NCBI RefSeq assembly: GCF_024172085.1
Contig: NZ_JAMZDZ010000001.1
Span: forward strand, 6,324,001-6,388,000
Direction of reading: 5' to 3'
Source of the DNA: Hamadaea flava
Lineage (GTDB): Bacteria; Actinomycetota; Actinomycetes; Mycobacteriales; Micromonosporaceae
DNA: 64,000 bases
Shown here: positions 34,152-43,351 of the stretch, in pieces
Layout: each line of letters begins with the position of its first letter
Numbering within the stretch: the first letter of the stretch is position 1
Position numbers and translations under genes: made by a program
Notes under the pieces: model-generated
Seen by the model: the letters and a program-made list of their open reading frames with translations, nothing else
Told to the model about the DNA's origin: nothing
Databases searched by the model: none

Positions 34152-34925
34152 ATGGGCGAACTGGTACGCCTGGAGATCAACGACGGCATCGGCACGATCC
34201 GGCTGGAGCGGCCGCCGATGAACGCGTTGAACATCCAGGTCCAGGAGGAGCTGCGGGCGGTCGCCGCGCAGATCACGGCGGACGACTCGGTCCGGGCGGC
34301 GGTGATCTACGGCGGCGAGAAGGTGTTCGCGGCCGGCGCGGACATCAAGGAGATGGCCGACATGTCGTACGTCGACATGGCGAAGCGAGCGGGCGCGTTG
34401 AGCAGCGCCTTCGACGCCATCGCGCGGATCCCGAAGCCCGTGGTCGCCGCGATCACCGGGTACGCCCTCGGCGGTGGCTGCGAACTGGCGCTGGCCGCCG
34501 ACTGGCGGGTCGTCGCCGAGGACGCCAAGCTCGGCCAGCCCGAGATCAAGCTGGGCATCATCCCCGGCGCGGGCGGTACGCAGCGCCTGTCCCGGTTGAT
34601 CGGCCCGGCGAAGGCCAAGGACATCATCTTCACCGGCCGGATGGTGGACGCCGCGGAGGCGCTCGCCATCGGGCTGGCGGACCGGGTCGTCCCGGCCGAC
34701 AAGGTCTACGACGAGGCGATCAACCTCGTCCGGGCGTATGTGGGCGGCCCCGCGCAGGCCATCGCGGCGGCGAAGGCGGCGATCGACGGCGGCCTCGACC
34801 GGGATCTGGCCGGCGGGCTCGCCTGGGAGTCGCAGCTGTTCGCGGCGCTCTTCGCGACCGACGACAAGCGCGAGGGCATGGCCGCGTTCGTCGGCAAGCG
34901 CCCGGCGGAGTTCACCGGCCGCTGA
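34152..34925 (+). CDS. Enoyl-CoA hydratase/isomerase family protein
   Basis: The 257-residue crotonase-fold protein hydrates trans-2-enoyl-CoA in beta-oxidation. The oxyanion-hole parts AAGADIKEM and GYALGGGCELALAAD are complete, as is the catalytic QPEIKLGIIPGAGGTQRL segment with its Glu. EchA8-like short-chain specificity is plausible but unproven. It stands alone between a divergent membrane-protein gene and a minisatellite. AGGAG lies rather far (about 14 nt) from the ATG. A 6-bp hairpin (34100-34115) lies in its leader. Confidence 0.92.
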   Translation: MGELVRLEINDGIGTIRLERPPMNALNIQVQEELRAVAAQITADDSVRAAVIYGGEKVFAAGADIKEMADMSYVDMAKRAGALSSAFDAIARIPKPVVAAITGYALGGGCELALAADWRVVAEDAKLGQPEIKLGIIPGAGGTQRLSRLIGPAKAKDIIFTGRMVDAAEALAIGLADRVVPADKVYDEAINLVRAYVGGPAQAIAAAKAAIDGGLDRDLAGGLAWESQLFAALFATDDKREGMAAFVGKRPAEFTGR

Positions 34926-34940
34926 CGCGCGAGACGTCCG

Positions 34941-34973
34941 GGAGGCCGCGTCATCCCCCATGACGCGGCCTCC
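34941..34973 (+). terminator. Strong hairpin after the enoyl-CoA hydratase gene
   Basis: A perfect 14-bp stem (GGAGGCCGCGTCAT / ATGACGCGGCCTCC) with a CCCCC loop lies 15 bp after the stop. It is not followed by T but directly by an 18-bp tandem repeat. Confidence 0.6.
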
Positions 34974-35064
34974 GGCTCAACGGTGCGGCCCCGGCTCAAC
35001 GGTGCGGCCCGGCTCAACGGTGCGGCCCGGCTCAACGGTGCGGCCCGGCTCAACGGCGTAGCCC
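34974..35064. repeat. 18-bp minisatellite, five copies
   Basis: Units of GGCTCAACGGTGCGGCCC repeat five times; the first has one extra C and the last has diverged. The array starts exactly at the end of the hairpin and fills the gap to the convergent membrane-protein gene. Confidence 0.8.
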
Positions 35065-35107
35065 AGTGGAACAGTCACGCCCAGGCCGAAGGGGCGACCG
35101 ACAGAGG

Positions 35108-36901
35108 TTAAGGCGCTACCCGCCAGACGAGCACGTCGTCCACGGTCTCGGCCGGTCGCCCGACGAGCGCCGTCATAGCTGCTGACAACTGGGCGGCGTA
35201 CTTCCAGTCGCGGGGCAGCATGACGACGCCGACCCGCCAGTTCCGAAGCGACGCGGCGAACGCCCGTCGGTCCGCGGGGCCGAAGGCCGCTGCCTTGCCC
35301 GTACGCGCGACGGTCGCGAGCCGCCAGACTTGCGGGGTCAGCTCGCTGGCGAACGTGGCGCGCCGGTCGGCCGAGTGTGGACGCGGTGCGACGAAGTAGC
35401 CACGGGTGATCGCGTACGCCAGGCCGTGCGCGGCGGACCAGCGCATCATGGCGATGTCTCCGGGTCGGGAGGTGTCGGCCAGCATGATCGATTGGCCGTC
35501 GCCGAGGTATTCGCGGTAGTCCGCACTGGCCAGGAAGCGTGGCGCGGTCGGGAACGGCTTGGTCTTCAGGGGAGCTGGAACCAACGGGAGAATCGCGCCG
35601 AGCAGCGCGGCGACAGCCACCCAGCGAAGCCCTTGTGGGCGTAGCCGGAGGAGCCGGTCCAGGCTTACCGCGAGGAGTACGCCGACGGCCGCGGTGACGA
35701 CGAGGCCGAGCCGGGCCGGCACGACCGAGTTGAGCAGCGGCAGGTCGACCAGGTAGCGCCATGGTCCCGGGAAGGGCGCCGGTCGGCCGTGGATCTTCGG
35801 GGTGGCGCCCCAGGAGAGGACGGCGAAGACCACCGCGACGGTGACGCTGAGCCGGACGGCCAACGAGCGCCACTGCCACGCGGCCAGCATCGCGAGCACC
35901 ACCAACAGCGGCCAGCCGAAGAAGGCGTTGGCTTCGCTGGGGTTGATCGCGAGCCGCTCCGCCGAGGGCGTCGTGAGGAAAAGCGTCCGTGCCGGAAACG
36001 AGGCGTACGCCGCGACGTCGATCGCGAATCCGGTGTTCACGATCTCGGGCAGGCCGTGATAGCTCTGCGGGCCGGCGAACTGGAAGTGGATCGGGTACGC
36101 GAGGACCACCGAGCTGACGGCCGCCGCCGTCCCGAGTCCCTTGAGGTAGGCCGCCCAGTTCCCGAGGATCGCCCGGGGCCGGCTGACCAGCACCACCGGT
36201 ACGCACACCAGCAGCGTCAGCGCGCTGAGGAACAGGATCTCCTCGTTGAGGAAGAACTGCAGGACGATCAGCAGCGCCAGGATTCCGCCGCCCGTGCGTG
36301 CGCTCTGCTTCGGGAGCCGGACGACCTGCCAGAGGATCAGCGGGACGAGGAACTGGGCGACGAGGTTCGGATGGCCTTGTGCCTGCGAGGCGATCCCCGG
36401 CGCGAATCCGGCGAAGGCGGCGGCGATGGCGGCTGCGGCCCGACTGCCGACCAGGTGTCGCGAGAGGACGAAGTACCAGCTGGTGGCGGTGCCCGCGAGG
36501 GCGAGGATCAGGAAGACGGCGAAGCCGGCCGACGGGCCGGCCGCCAGTGTCAGCGGAGCCAACGGCACCGCGATCGTCAGCACCGAGGTGTTCGCCATCA
36601 GGTTCACGCCGTAGGGCGTGTTGATCTCTGATCCGAAAAGCGGCGACTCGCCGTGCTTGAGGGCGTCGGCGGCATGGGCCAGAACCCATTCGAAAAAGAC
36701 ATGATCATCCGGGTTGGCCGCGATGGCCGCATGCGCCGGATCACCCAGAATCCGCATTCCCATCGCGATTGCCGCCCCGAGAAAGACGATTGTCACTGCA
36801 ATGTCGAGCCGGCCTGATCGATTGAGTCTTCGGCGCTCACGGCCACCATCGAGCGACTCCGCAATGGACACGGGTGGTTCGGGCAACACCGTCGACGACA
36901 C
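35108..36901 (-). CDS. Polytopic membrane protein, GT-C glycosyltransferase-like
   Basis: The 597-residue protein has about eleven membrane helices. After the first helix comes a loop with NPDDHVFFEWVL, an acidic pair placed as in GT-C enzymes that use lipid-linked sugars. The GSEINTPYGVNLM region and a C-terminal soluble domain of about 140 residues (starting LASADYREYLGDG) follow. This suggests a mannosyl- or arabinosyl-type transferase acting outside the membrane. Exact donor and acceptor are unknown. It is divergent from a second GT-C-like gene at 37066, so the two may act on the same envelope polymer. Confidence 0.7.
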   Translation of the reverse strand: MSSTVLPEPPVSIAESLDGGRERRRLNRSGRLDIAVTIVFLGAAIAMGMRILGDPAHAAIAANPDDHVFFEWVLAHAADALKHGESPLFGSEINTPYGVNLMANTSVLTIAVPLAPLTLAAGPSAGFAVFLILALAGTATSWYFVLSRHLVGSRAAAAIAAAFAGFAPGIASQAQGHPNLVAQFLVPLILWQVVRLPKQSARTGGGILALLIVLQFFLNEEILFLSALTLLVCVPVVLVSRPRAILGNWAAYLKGLGTAAAVSSVVLAYPIHFQFAGPQSYHGLPEIVNTGFAIDVAAYASFPARTLFLTTPSAERLAINPSEANAFFGWPLLVVLAMLAAWQWRSLAVRLSVTVAVVFAVLSWGATPKIHGRPAPFPGPWRYLVDLPLLNSVVPARLGLVVTAAVGVLLAVSLDRLLRLRPQGLRWVAVAALLGAILPLVPAPLKTKPFPTAPRFLASADYREYLGDGQSIMLADTSRPGDIAMMRWSAAHGLAYAITRGYFVAPRPHSADRRATFASELTPQVWRLATVARTGKAAAFGPADRRAFAASLRNWRVGVVMLPRDWKYAAQLSAAMTALVGRPAETVDDVLVWRVAP

Positions 36902-37016
36902 GTCAACCTCCTCCGAGATTCGTTGGGCTTAACGTCGGAAGGAGACAACGGGGACTGTGTCCTTGATATACGTTCCCCGGCAGTCGACGGGGATTCTCAT
37001 GCTTTGCCGGTGGCAG

Positions 37017-37068
37017 CTCAAGGAAAGTTGACACTCGAGGAAAGCCGACGCTCGAGGAAGGGCCGATG
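37017..37068 (+). repeat. 17-bp tandem repeat reaching into the start of the 37066 gene
   Basis: Three units of CTC(A/G)AGGAAAG.. (17, 17 and 18 bp) end on the ATG at 37066. The AGGAAG of the last unit serves as ribosome binding site, so the repeat supplies several possible Shine-Dalgarno sequences. Confidence 0.55.
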
Positions 37069-38607
37069 GCCACGGTGAGACCCGGTTCCACCCTCCCTTC
37101 GCCACAAGCCCCGAGCGCGACCGTCCACCCCTCCGTCCCGCCACGCCGACGTCCGGTAGACCTGCCCTGGGCTGCGCCGACGCTGCTGATGGCGGTGCTG
37201 GCCGCCTGGTATCTCGGCCGCCCGGCGCTCTGGGCCGACGAACTCGCCTCGGTCAACGCCGCGGTGCTGTCCTGGGGCGGGCTCCGGGAGCTGCTGAACG
37301 AGACCGATCTCGTGCTGGCGCCCTATTACGCGTTCCTGCACGTCTGGACGGCGATCGCCGGGACCTCCGAGGTCGCCGTCCGGCTGCCGTCCGCGGTGGC
37401 CGCCGTCGGCACGGTCGGCGTCACCGCGACCATCGGGGCTCGGCTCTGGGGCAATCGGGCCGGCGTACTGGCCGGACTCGTGCTGGCGGTGCTGCCCGTG
37501 TTCTCCCGTTTCGCTCAGGAGGCCCGGGGCTATTCACTGGCGATCTTCGGATTCGCGTTGGCGACGCTGCTATTGCTGCGCTGGGTCGAGCGACCGGGCC
37601 CGGCCCGGCTCGCGGCGTACGCGGTCGCCCTCGGCGTCGCCGTCCTGCTGCTGCCGTTCGGCGCGATGATCCTCGCCGCCCACGCCGTGCTCGCCTGGCC
37701 GGCGTACGCACGGTGGACTTGGCTGGTCAGTGCGGGTGCCGCCGTCCTTCCCGGCGTCGCACTGTTCACCGTCGCCGCGTCGACCCAGCGCGCGCAGATC
37801 TCCTGGATCCCGCTGCTCGGCTGGGCGGGCAAGAACGGCGTGGTGGAACGGGCGTTGACCGTCGCCGGGCCGATCGCCGTGACCGCGACGCTGGTCATCC
37901 TCGGGCTGCTCGGCGTACGCCGGGAGCGGCGGGTGCTGGCGATGGCGTGCTGGGGACTGCTCCCGATCGGTCTCCTGCTCGCGGCGGGGATGGTTGCCCC
38001 GATCTGGGTCTCCCGCTATGTCGCCTTCACCCTGCCGGGGCTCGCCCTGCTCGCCGCGTACGGGCTGAGCCGGTTGTCCGTACGCCAGGCGACGGCGGTC
38101 GTGGCGTTGCTGGCGGTCTTCGGCGCGGCCAACAACGTGATCATCCGGCGACCGGACGGGCACACCCAGGCCGGCCGCCGGATCGCCGAGATCATCGGTC
38201 CCCGGCTCCGGCTGGACGACGTGGCGGTCTACGGCGACAACCATCCGTCGATCCCGTGGTCGCCGCGCGACATCGTCGCCCGGTACCTGCCCGCCGGCCA
38301 GACGCCGCGCGACGCGCTGATGGTGAGTCCGCAGCGGACTGGCGGGCACCTCCTCGCGGTGGAGTGTGCCGACGTCGCCGGCTGTGTGGGCGCCGCGCCG
38401 CGCATCTGGGTCATCCGCGCGGACGATCCCAGCGATCCGCGCGACGGCCTGGACGGCGGCAAGACCCCGTTTCTCCTGGCCACCTACACCGTCGGCGAGG
38501 TCTGGCGGTACCCCTTGCTCACCGTCGCGCTGCTCGACCGCAAAGTAGGCGGCCGTGGACGCGAAACAAAGGCGAGAGTCCTTCACATTTCTGGAGAGCG
38601 TGGGTAG
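37066..38607 (+). CDS. GT39-like membrane glycosyltransferase
   Basis: The 513-residue protein has a Pro-rich cytoplasmic tail, then about ten membrane helices. Just after the first helix it has ALWADELASV, the acidic motif of GT-C dolichyl-phosphate-mannose-type enzymes. FAQEARGYSLAIFG further on is a typical second signature. A soluble C-terminal domain follows. It should transfer a sugar from a polyprenyl-phosphate donor to an extracytoplasmic acceptor. It is divergent from another GT-C-like gene. Confidence 0.75.
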   Translation: MATVRPGSTLPSPQAPSATVHPSVPPRRRPVDLPWAAPTLLMAVLAAWYLGRPALWADELASVNAAVLSWGGLRELLNETDLVLAPYYAFLHVWTAIAGTSEVAVRLPSAVAAVGTVGVTATIGARLWGNRAGVLAGLVLAVLPVFSRFAQEARGYSLAIFGFALATLLLLRWVERPGPARLAAYAVALGVAVLLLPFGAMILAAHAVLAWPAYARWTWLVSAGAAVLPGVALFTVAASTQRAQISWIPLLGWAGKNGVVERALTVAGPIAVTATLVILGLLGVRRERRVLAMACWGLLPIGLLLAAGMVAPIWVSRYVAFTLPGLALLAAYGLSRLSVRQATAVVALLAVFGAANNVIIRRPDGHTQAGRRIAEIIGPRLRLDDVAVYGDNHPSIPWSPRDIVARYLPAGQTPRDALMVSPQRTGGHLLAVECADVAGCVGAAPRIWVIRADDPSDPRDGLDGGKTPFLLATYTVGEVWRYPLLTVALLDRKVGGRGRETKARVLHISGERG

Positions 38608-38610
38608 GCT
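38605..38610 (+). promoter_or_regulatory. -10 box for a leaderless IlvG-like transcript
   Basis: TAGGCT ends 6 nt before the ATG at 38617 and overlaps the end of the preceding gene. Confidence 0.4.
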
Positions 38611-38616
38611 GCGCCA

Positions 38617-40230
38617 ATGACCGAGACCATCGAGGGCCACGGCGGCGCGCTCGCGCTGGCCGCGCTGCGACAGGCGGGCGTCCGGGAGTTGTTCACCCTC
38701 TCCGGCGGGCACATCTTCCCGTTCTACGATGCGGCGGTGCAGGCCGGCTTTCCGCTGTACGACGTGCGGCACGAGCAGACCGCGGTGTTCGCGGCCGAGG
38801 CGGTCGCCAAGCTGACCCGCCGGCCGGGCGTCGCCGCGCTCACCGCCGGCCCCGGCGTCACCAACGGCATCTCCGGGCTGACCAGCGCGTACTTCAACGC
38901 CGTGCCGGTGCTCGTGCTCGGTGGCCGGGCGCCGCAGTTCCGCTGGGGCTCGGGCAGCCTGCAGGAGATCGACCACATCCCGCTGGTCGCGCCGGTCACC
39001 AAGGTCGCGAAGACGGTCACCGATCCGGCGGAGATCGCCCGGGACGTCAAGCTTGCGCTGGAGGCGAGCCTCACCGCCCACAGGGGACCGTCGTTCCTGG
39101 ACTTCCCGCTGGAGGTCGTGTTCAGCACCGGCGAAGCCGTCGTCGAGGCCCCCGAGGTCGCGGTGATCGAACCCGATCCCGACGATGTGGAGAAGGCGGC
39201 CCAGCTGCTCCGGAACGCCCAGCGACCGGTCATCGTCGCCGGGTCGGACGTCTACGCCGGGGACGCCGTCGAGGCGTTGCGAGCGGCGGCCGAGGCGTTG
39301 GGCGTACCAGTCTTCACCAATGGCATGGGCCGCGGCGCCTTGCCGCCGGAACACCCGCTGGCCTTCGCGAAGTCCCGGCGCGCGGCCTTGGACCGCGCGG
39401 ACGTGGTGGCGGTGGTCGGCACGCCGCTGGACTTCCGGCTCGGCTTCGGCGACTTCGGGTCCGCGCAGGTCGTCCACATCGTCGACGCGCCGGCCCAGCG
39501 GGCCCAGCACGTCTCCGTGGCGGTCTCGCCCGCGGGCGACCTCCGGCTGATCCTCACCGCGTTCGCCCAAGGGGTACGCGCGACGCACGCGGACTGGGTC
39601 GGCGAGTTGCGAGCGGTGGAGACCGCGGCGGCCGAGAAGCACGCGGCGGAGATGGCGGCCGAGACCGAGCTGATCAAGCCCGCGCGCGTCTACGGCGAGC
39701 TGCGCAAGGTGCTGGCGCGCGACGCCATCACCATCGGCGACGGCGGCGACTTCGTCTCCTACGCGGGCCGCTACCTGGAGCCCGCGCAGCCCGGGACGTG
39801 GCTGGACCCCGGACCCTACGGGTGCCTGGGCACCGGCATGGGCTACGCGATGGGCGCCCGGGTGACCCACCCGGATCGGCAGATCTGCGTCCTGATGGGC
39901 GACGGCGCGTCCGGATTCTCGCTGATGGACGCCGAATCCCTGGTACGCCAGCAGCTGCCGGTCGTCATCGTGGTCGGCAACAACGGCATCTGGGGCCTGG
40001 AGAAGCACCCGATGCGGGCGGTCTACGGCTACGACGTGGCCGCCGACCTGCAGCCCGGGCTGCGGTACGACACGGTCGTCGAGGCGCTCGGCGGCGCGGG
40101 CGAAACGGTGTCCGACGCGGCCCAGCTCGGTCCGGCGCTGGGGCGCGCGTTCGACGCCGGAGTGCCCTACCTGGTGAATGTGCTGACCGACCCGGCGGAC
40201 GCCTACCCCCGCTCCGCCAACCTCGCCTAG
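38617..40230 (+). CDS. ThDP-dependent enzyme, acetolactate synthase-like (IlvG-like)
   Basis: The 537-residue protein has three domains. The PYR domain carries the catalytic Glu in DVRHEQTAVFAAE. A central domain follows. The PP domain has the ThDP-Mg motif beginning GDGA and ending VVGNNGIWG (about residues 428-460). The stretch LTAGPGVTNGISGLTSAYFN and GSLQEIDHIPLVAPV are close to mycobacterial IlvG. It probably condenses 2-oxo acids. It is not next to ilvN/ilvC, so a role outside branched-chain synthesis is possible. A TAGGCT box ends 6 nt before the ATG. Confidence 0.85.
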   Translation: MTETIEGHGGALALAALRQAGVRELFTLSGGHIFPFYDAAVQAGFPLYDVRHEQTAVFAAEAVAKLTRRPGVAALTAGPGVTNGISGLTSAYFNAVPVLVLGGRAPQFRWGSGSLQEIDHIPLVAPVTKVAKTVTDPAEIARDVKLALEASLTAHRGPSFLDFPLEVVFSTGEAVVEAPEVAVIEPDPDDVEKAAQLLRNAQRPVIVAGSDVYAGDAVEALRAAAEALGVPVFTNGMGRGALPPEHPLAFAKSRRAALDRADVVAVVGTPLDFRLGFGDFGSAQVVHIVDAPAQRAQHVSVAVSPAGDLRLILTAFAQGVRATHADWVGELRAVETAAAEKHAAEMAAETELIKPARVYGELRKVLARDAITIGDGGDFVSYAGRYLEPAQPGTWLDPGPYGCLGTGMGYAMGARVTHPDRQICVLMGDGASGFSLMDAESLVRQQLPVVIVVGNNGIWGLEKHPMRAVYGYDVAADLQPGLRYDTVVEALGGAGETVSDAAQLGPALGRAFDAGVPYLVNVLTDPADAYPRSANLA

Positions 40231-40256
40231 TTCTCCGGCCGGAAGCACCGGTCGGG

Positions 40257-40262
40257 CAGAAT
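40257..40262 (+). promoter_or_regulatory. -10 box before the SARP-type regulator
   Basis: CAGAAT ends 6 nt before the GTG at 40269, fitting a leaderless mRNA. Confidence 0.3.
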
Positions 40263-40268
40263 GGGCCG

Positions 40269-43200
40269 GTGGAGATCTCGCTGCTGGGGCCGTTGGAGGC
40301 GCGGGCCGACGACGGCACGCGTCTCGACCTCGGCGGCGTACGCCTGCGCCGGTTGCTGATCCGGCTCGCGCTCGATCCCGGCCGGGCTGTGAGCGCGGCC
40401 GGGTTGGTCGACGCGGTGTGGGCCGAGGACGTCCCGGCCAATGCCGCCAACGCGTTGCAGGCCCTGGTCAGCCGGCTGCGCCGGGCCGGTCTCCCGATCG
40501 AGGCCGCGCCCGGCGGCTATCTGCTGCGCGTACCGGCTGACGCGGTGGACGCGGTGCGATTCGAGCGGCTGGCGACGGCGGGCCGCGCCGAGGAAGCGCT
40601 CGCGTTGTGGCGGGGTGAGGCGCTGCCGGAGGCCGAGGGCGCCGAGTTCGCCCAGGCGACGCTCGCTCGCTGGGCCACCCTGCGCGACGAGGTACGCGAG
40701 ACGCTGTTCGCGCGGCAGATCGAGGCGGGCACGGTCGAACTGGCCGCGTTGCAGGAATTGGCGGCCGCCCATCCGCTGCGGGACCGCCCGGTCGAGCTGC
40801 TGATGCGGGCGCTGCTGGCGACCGGGCGCGGCCCGGAGGCGCTGTCGGCGTACGAGCGTCATCGGGAGTTGCTGGCCGATCAGCTCGGCGCCGATCCCGG
40901 CCCGGCGCTGCGGCAGCTGCACGTCGAGATCTTGCGGGGCGACGGCGAACCCGTCCCGGCCAAGGGACCCCGGACGAACCTGCCCGCCCAACGCACGAGT
41001 TTCGTCGGCCGCGACGCCGACCTGCTCCGCGTACGCGAGACGCTCGACCGGTCGCGGCTGGTCACCCTGACCGGGCCCGGTGGTTCGGGCAAGACGCGGC
41101 TGGCGCTCGAAGTCGCGAGAGGACTGCTTCCGGCGTACCCGGAAGGGGTGTGGCTGGTCGAGCTGGCCACGGTGACCAAGCCGGAGGACGTCGCCCCGGC
41201 GGTCGTCTCCGCGCTCGGCGCCCGCGCTCGCGCCCTGCGTAAGGACGTCTTCTTCGACATCGCCGATCCGCTCGACCGGATCCTGTCGGTGCTGGCCGAG
41301 CATCGGACGCTGCTCGTCCTCGACAACTGCGAGCATGTGGTGGACGCCGCCGCCCGGCTCGTCGACGAACTGCTCGCCGCGTGCCCGCTGCTGCGCGTGC
41401 TCGCCACCAGCCGGGAGCCGCTGGGCGTACCGGGGGAGGCGTTGTGGCCGGTGGAGCCGCTGCGGCTGCCGCCGCCGGACGCGACGGTGGCACAGGCGCT
41501 GACCTTCCCGGTCGTACAACTGCTCCAGGAGCGCGCCCGCGCGGTCCGGCCGGACTTCGAGATCGACGAGGCGGGCGTGGAGATCTGCCGGGCGCTGGAC
41601 GGCATGCCGCTGGCCATCGAATTGGCGGCGGCCCGCCTGCGCAGCATGCCGGCGCGACAACTGGCGGATCGGCTCGACGACAAGTTCCGGCTGCTGCGCG
41701 GCGGTTCCCGGACGGTGCTGCCCCGGCATCAGACGCTGCGCGCGGTCATCGACTGGAGCTGGGACCTGCTCGGCGACGACGAACGCCGGGGCTGGCAGCG
41801 GCTGGCGATGGCGACCTCGGTGGTCAGCGTCGAGCTGGCCGAGGCTCTGCTCGGCCCGGACGCTCTGGACGTCGTCGGAGCGCTGCTGGAGAAGTCGCTG
41901 ATCCGGGCAGAGGGCATCGGCTACCGGATGCTGGAGACGATCCGGGAATACGGGCTGGAGCGGCTCGCCGAGTCCGGCGAGGAGGCCGACGCCCGCAAGG
42001 CCTGGACGGAGTACTTCGTCGGGCTGGCCGAGACGGCCGAGGCGCGGCTGCGTACCGCCGATCAGCTGCCCTGGCTGCGGCTGCTGGAGACCGAGCACGA
42101 CAACCTGCTCTCGGTGCTGCGCTGGGCGGTCGCGCACGGGCAGAAGGAGACCGCCGTACGCCTCATCGCCGGCCTCGGCTGGTACTGGTGGCTGCGCAAC
42201 TACCGCTCGGAGGCCACCGTTCTGGTGGAGGACGCGCTGAACCTGCCGGGCGAGGCGCCGGTGCGGTACCTCGCGCTGGCGAAGGTGTTCTCCGCGGTCA
42301 TCTACGTCGAGACCTTCGGCGACTTCGAGCACGCCACCCGGGTCCTCCACGAGGCGGCCGAGATCGCCCGGGGCCATGAGTCGGAGCATCCGATGCTGCG
42401 GCTGGCCGAACCGATGCGGGCGTTGATGTCCAGCGGGATCAACGGGCTCGGCAGCGAGGCGGAGATCCTGGCCCGGTACTTCGAGGACCCGGACCCCTGG
42501 GTCGCGGCGACCGCTCGTGCGCTGCACGGGCACGCCGCCATCAACCTCGGGTGGGACCGGGAGATCGCCGTCCAGGACTTCGAGACGGCCCTGGACCGGT
42601 TCCGGCAGCTCGGCGACCGCTGGGGGCTGGCGCTCGTGCTCGACGCGCTCGGCACGATCGCCAACAACGCGGGCGACTACGCCGCGGCGGCCCGGTACGC
42701 CCGCGAGACCATCGGCCTGTCCGAGGAACTGGGCGCGCAGGAGGACCAGGTCCAGCAGTGGATGAACCTGGCCTGGGCGCTCTACCTGGCGCAGGAGCCG
42801 GACGCGGCGCGGGAGGCCATCGAGGAGGCCACCCGGTTGACCCAGGACGCCACGCAGCCGCACGTCCACGCGGTCGTCTCGTTCGGCCGGGGCAACATGG
42901 CGCGGCTCGACGGCGACCTACCCGCCGCCCGGCGGCTCATGGAGACGGCGCTGATCCAGTTGGGCCCGCAGATGTCCGCGCCCCAGTTCCGGGCGATGAT
43001 CCGCAACGGGCTCGGCTACGTGCTGGCCGCCGAGGGCGAGTACGCCGCCGCCGCGGCCGAGCATCGGACGGCGCTGGAGGACGGGCTGTCCGCCGGGGAC
43101 TCGCCGATCGTCGGCATGGTCCTCATCGGCCTGGCCGACCTCGCGTACCGGCAGGGCGACGCGACGAAGGCGGCGACCCAGTTGGGCGCCGCCGCCGCGA

Positions 43201-43343
43201 TCGTCGGAGTCGAGGACCAGGCCGTCGTCGACCGGGTCCGGGTCGAGTCCGCGGTACGCGCCGCGCTCGACCCCACGGCGTTTGCCGAAGCGGTCGAGCG
43301 CGGTCGTGCGTACACGATGGAGAATGTGATCGAGCTGCTCTGA
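40269..43343 (+). CDS. SARP/AfsR-like regulator with BTAD, NB-ARC and TPR domains
   Basis: The 1024-residue protein begins with an OmpR-type winged helix (about residues 1-90). Next is a bacterial transcriptional activation domain (about 90-230). An ATPase of the STAND class follows, with Walker A TGPGGSGKTRLAL at about 269 and Walker B LLVLDNCEHV. The C-terminal part is helical repeats of TPR type. Such proteins switch on secondary-metabolite or developmental genes after nucleotide-driven assembly. It is convergent with a DrrAB-like exporter pair, which it might control. The GTG at 40269 starts the first domain exactly. Confidence 0.88.
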   Translation: MEISLLGPLEARADDGTRLDLGGVRLRRLLIRLALDPGRAVSAAGLVDAVWAEDVPANAANALQALVSRLRRAGLPIEAAPGGYLLRVPADAVDAVRFERLATAGRAEEALALWRGEALPEAEGAEFAQATLARWATLRDEVRETLFARQIEAGTVELAALQELAAAHPLRDRPVELLMRALLATGRGPEALSAYERHRELLADQLGADPGPALRQLHVEILRGDGEPVPAKGPRTNLPAQRTSFVGRDADLLRVRETLDRSRLVTLTGPGGSGKTRLALEVARGLLPAYPEGVWLVELATVTKPEDVAPAVVSALGARARALRKDVFFDIADPLDRILSVLAEHRTLLVLDNCEHVVDAAARLVDELLAACPLLRVLATSREPLGVPGEALWPVEPLRLPPPDATVAQALTFPVVQLLQERARAVRPDFEIDEAGVEICRALDGMPLAIELAAARLRSMPARQLADRLDDKFRLLRGGSRTVLPRHQTLRAVIDWSWDLLGDDERRGWQRLAMATSVVSVELAEALLGPDALDVVGALLEKSLIRAEGIGYRMLETIREYGLERLAESGEEADARKAWTEYFVGLAETAEARLRTADQLPWLRLLETEHDNLLSVLRWAVAHGQKETAVRLIAGLGWYWWLRNYRSEATVLVEDALNLPGEAPVRYLALAKVFSAVIYVETFGDFEHATRVLHEAAEIARGHESEHPMLRLAEPMRALMSSGINGLGSEAEILARYFEDPDPWVAATARALHGHAAINLGWDREIAVQDFETALDRFRQLGDRWGLALVLDALGTIANNAGDYAAAARYARETIGLSEELGAQEDQVQQWMNLAWALYLAQEPDAAREAIEEATRLTQDATQPHVHAVVSFGRGNMARLDGDLPAARRLMETALIQLGPQMSAPQFRAMIRNGLGYVLAAEGEYAAAAAEHRTALEDGLSAGDSPIVGMVLIGLADLAYRQGDATKAATQLGAAAAIVGVEDQAVVDRVRVESAVRAALDPTAFAEAVERGRAYTMENVIELL

Positions 43344-43351
43344 CCGCCGGG

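Noticed and set aside
37713-40268. Very long upstream extension of the SARP regulator frame
   Set aside because: It overlaps two well-supported genes and lacks conserved sequence; the GTG at 40269 begins the DNA-binding domain.
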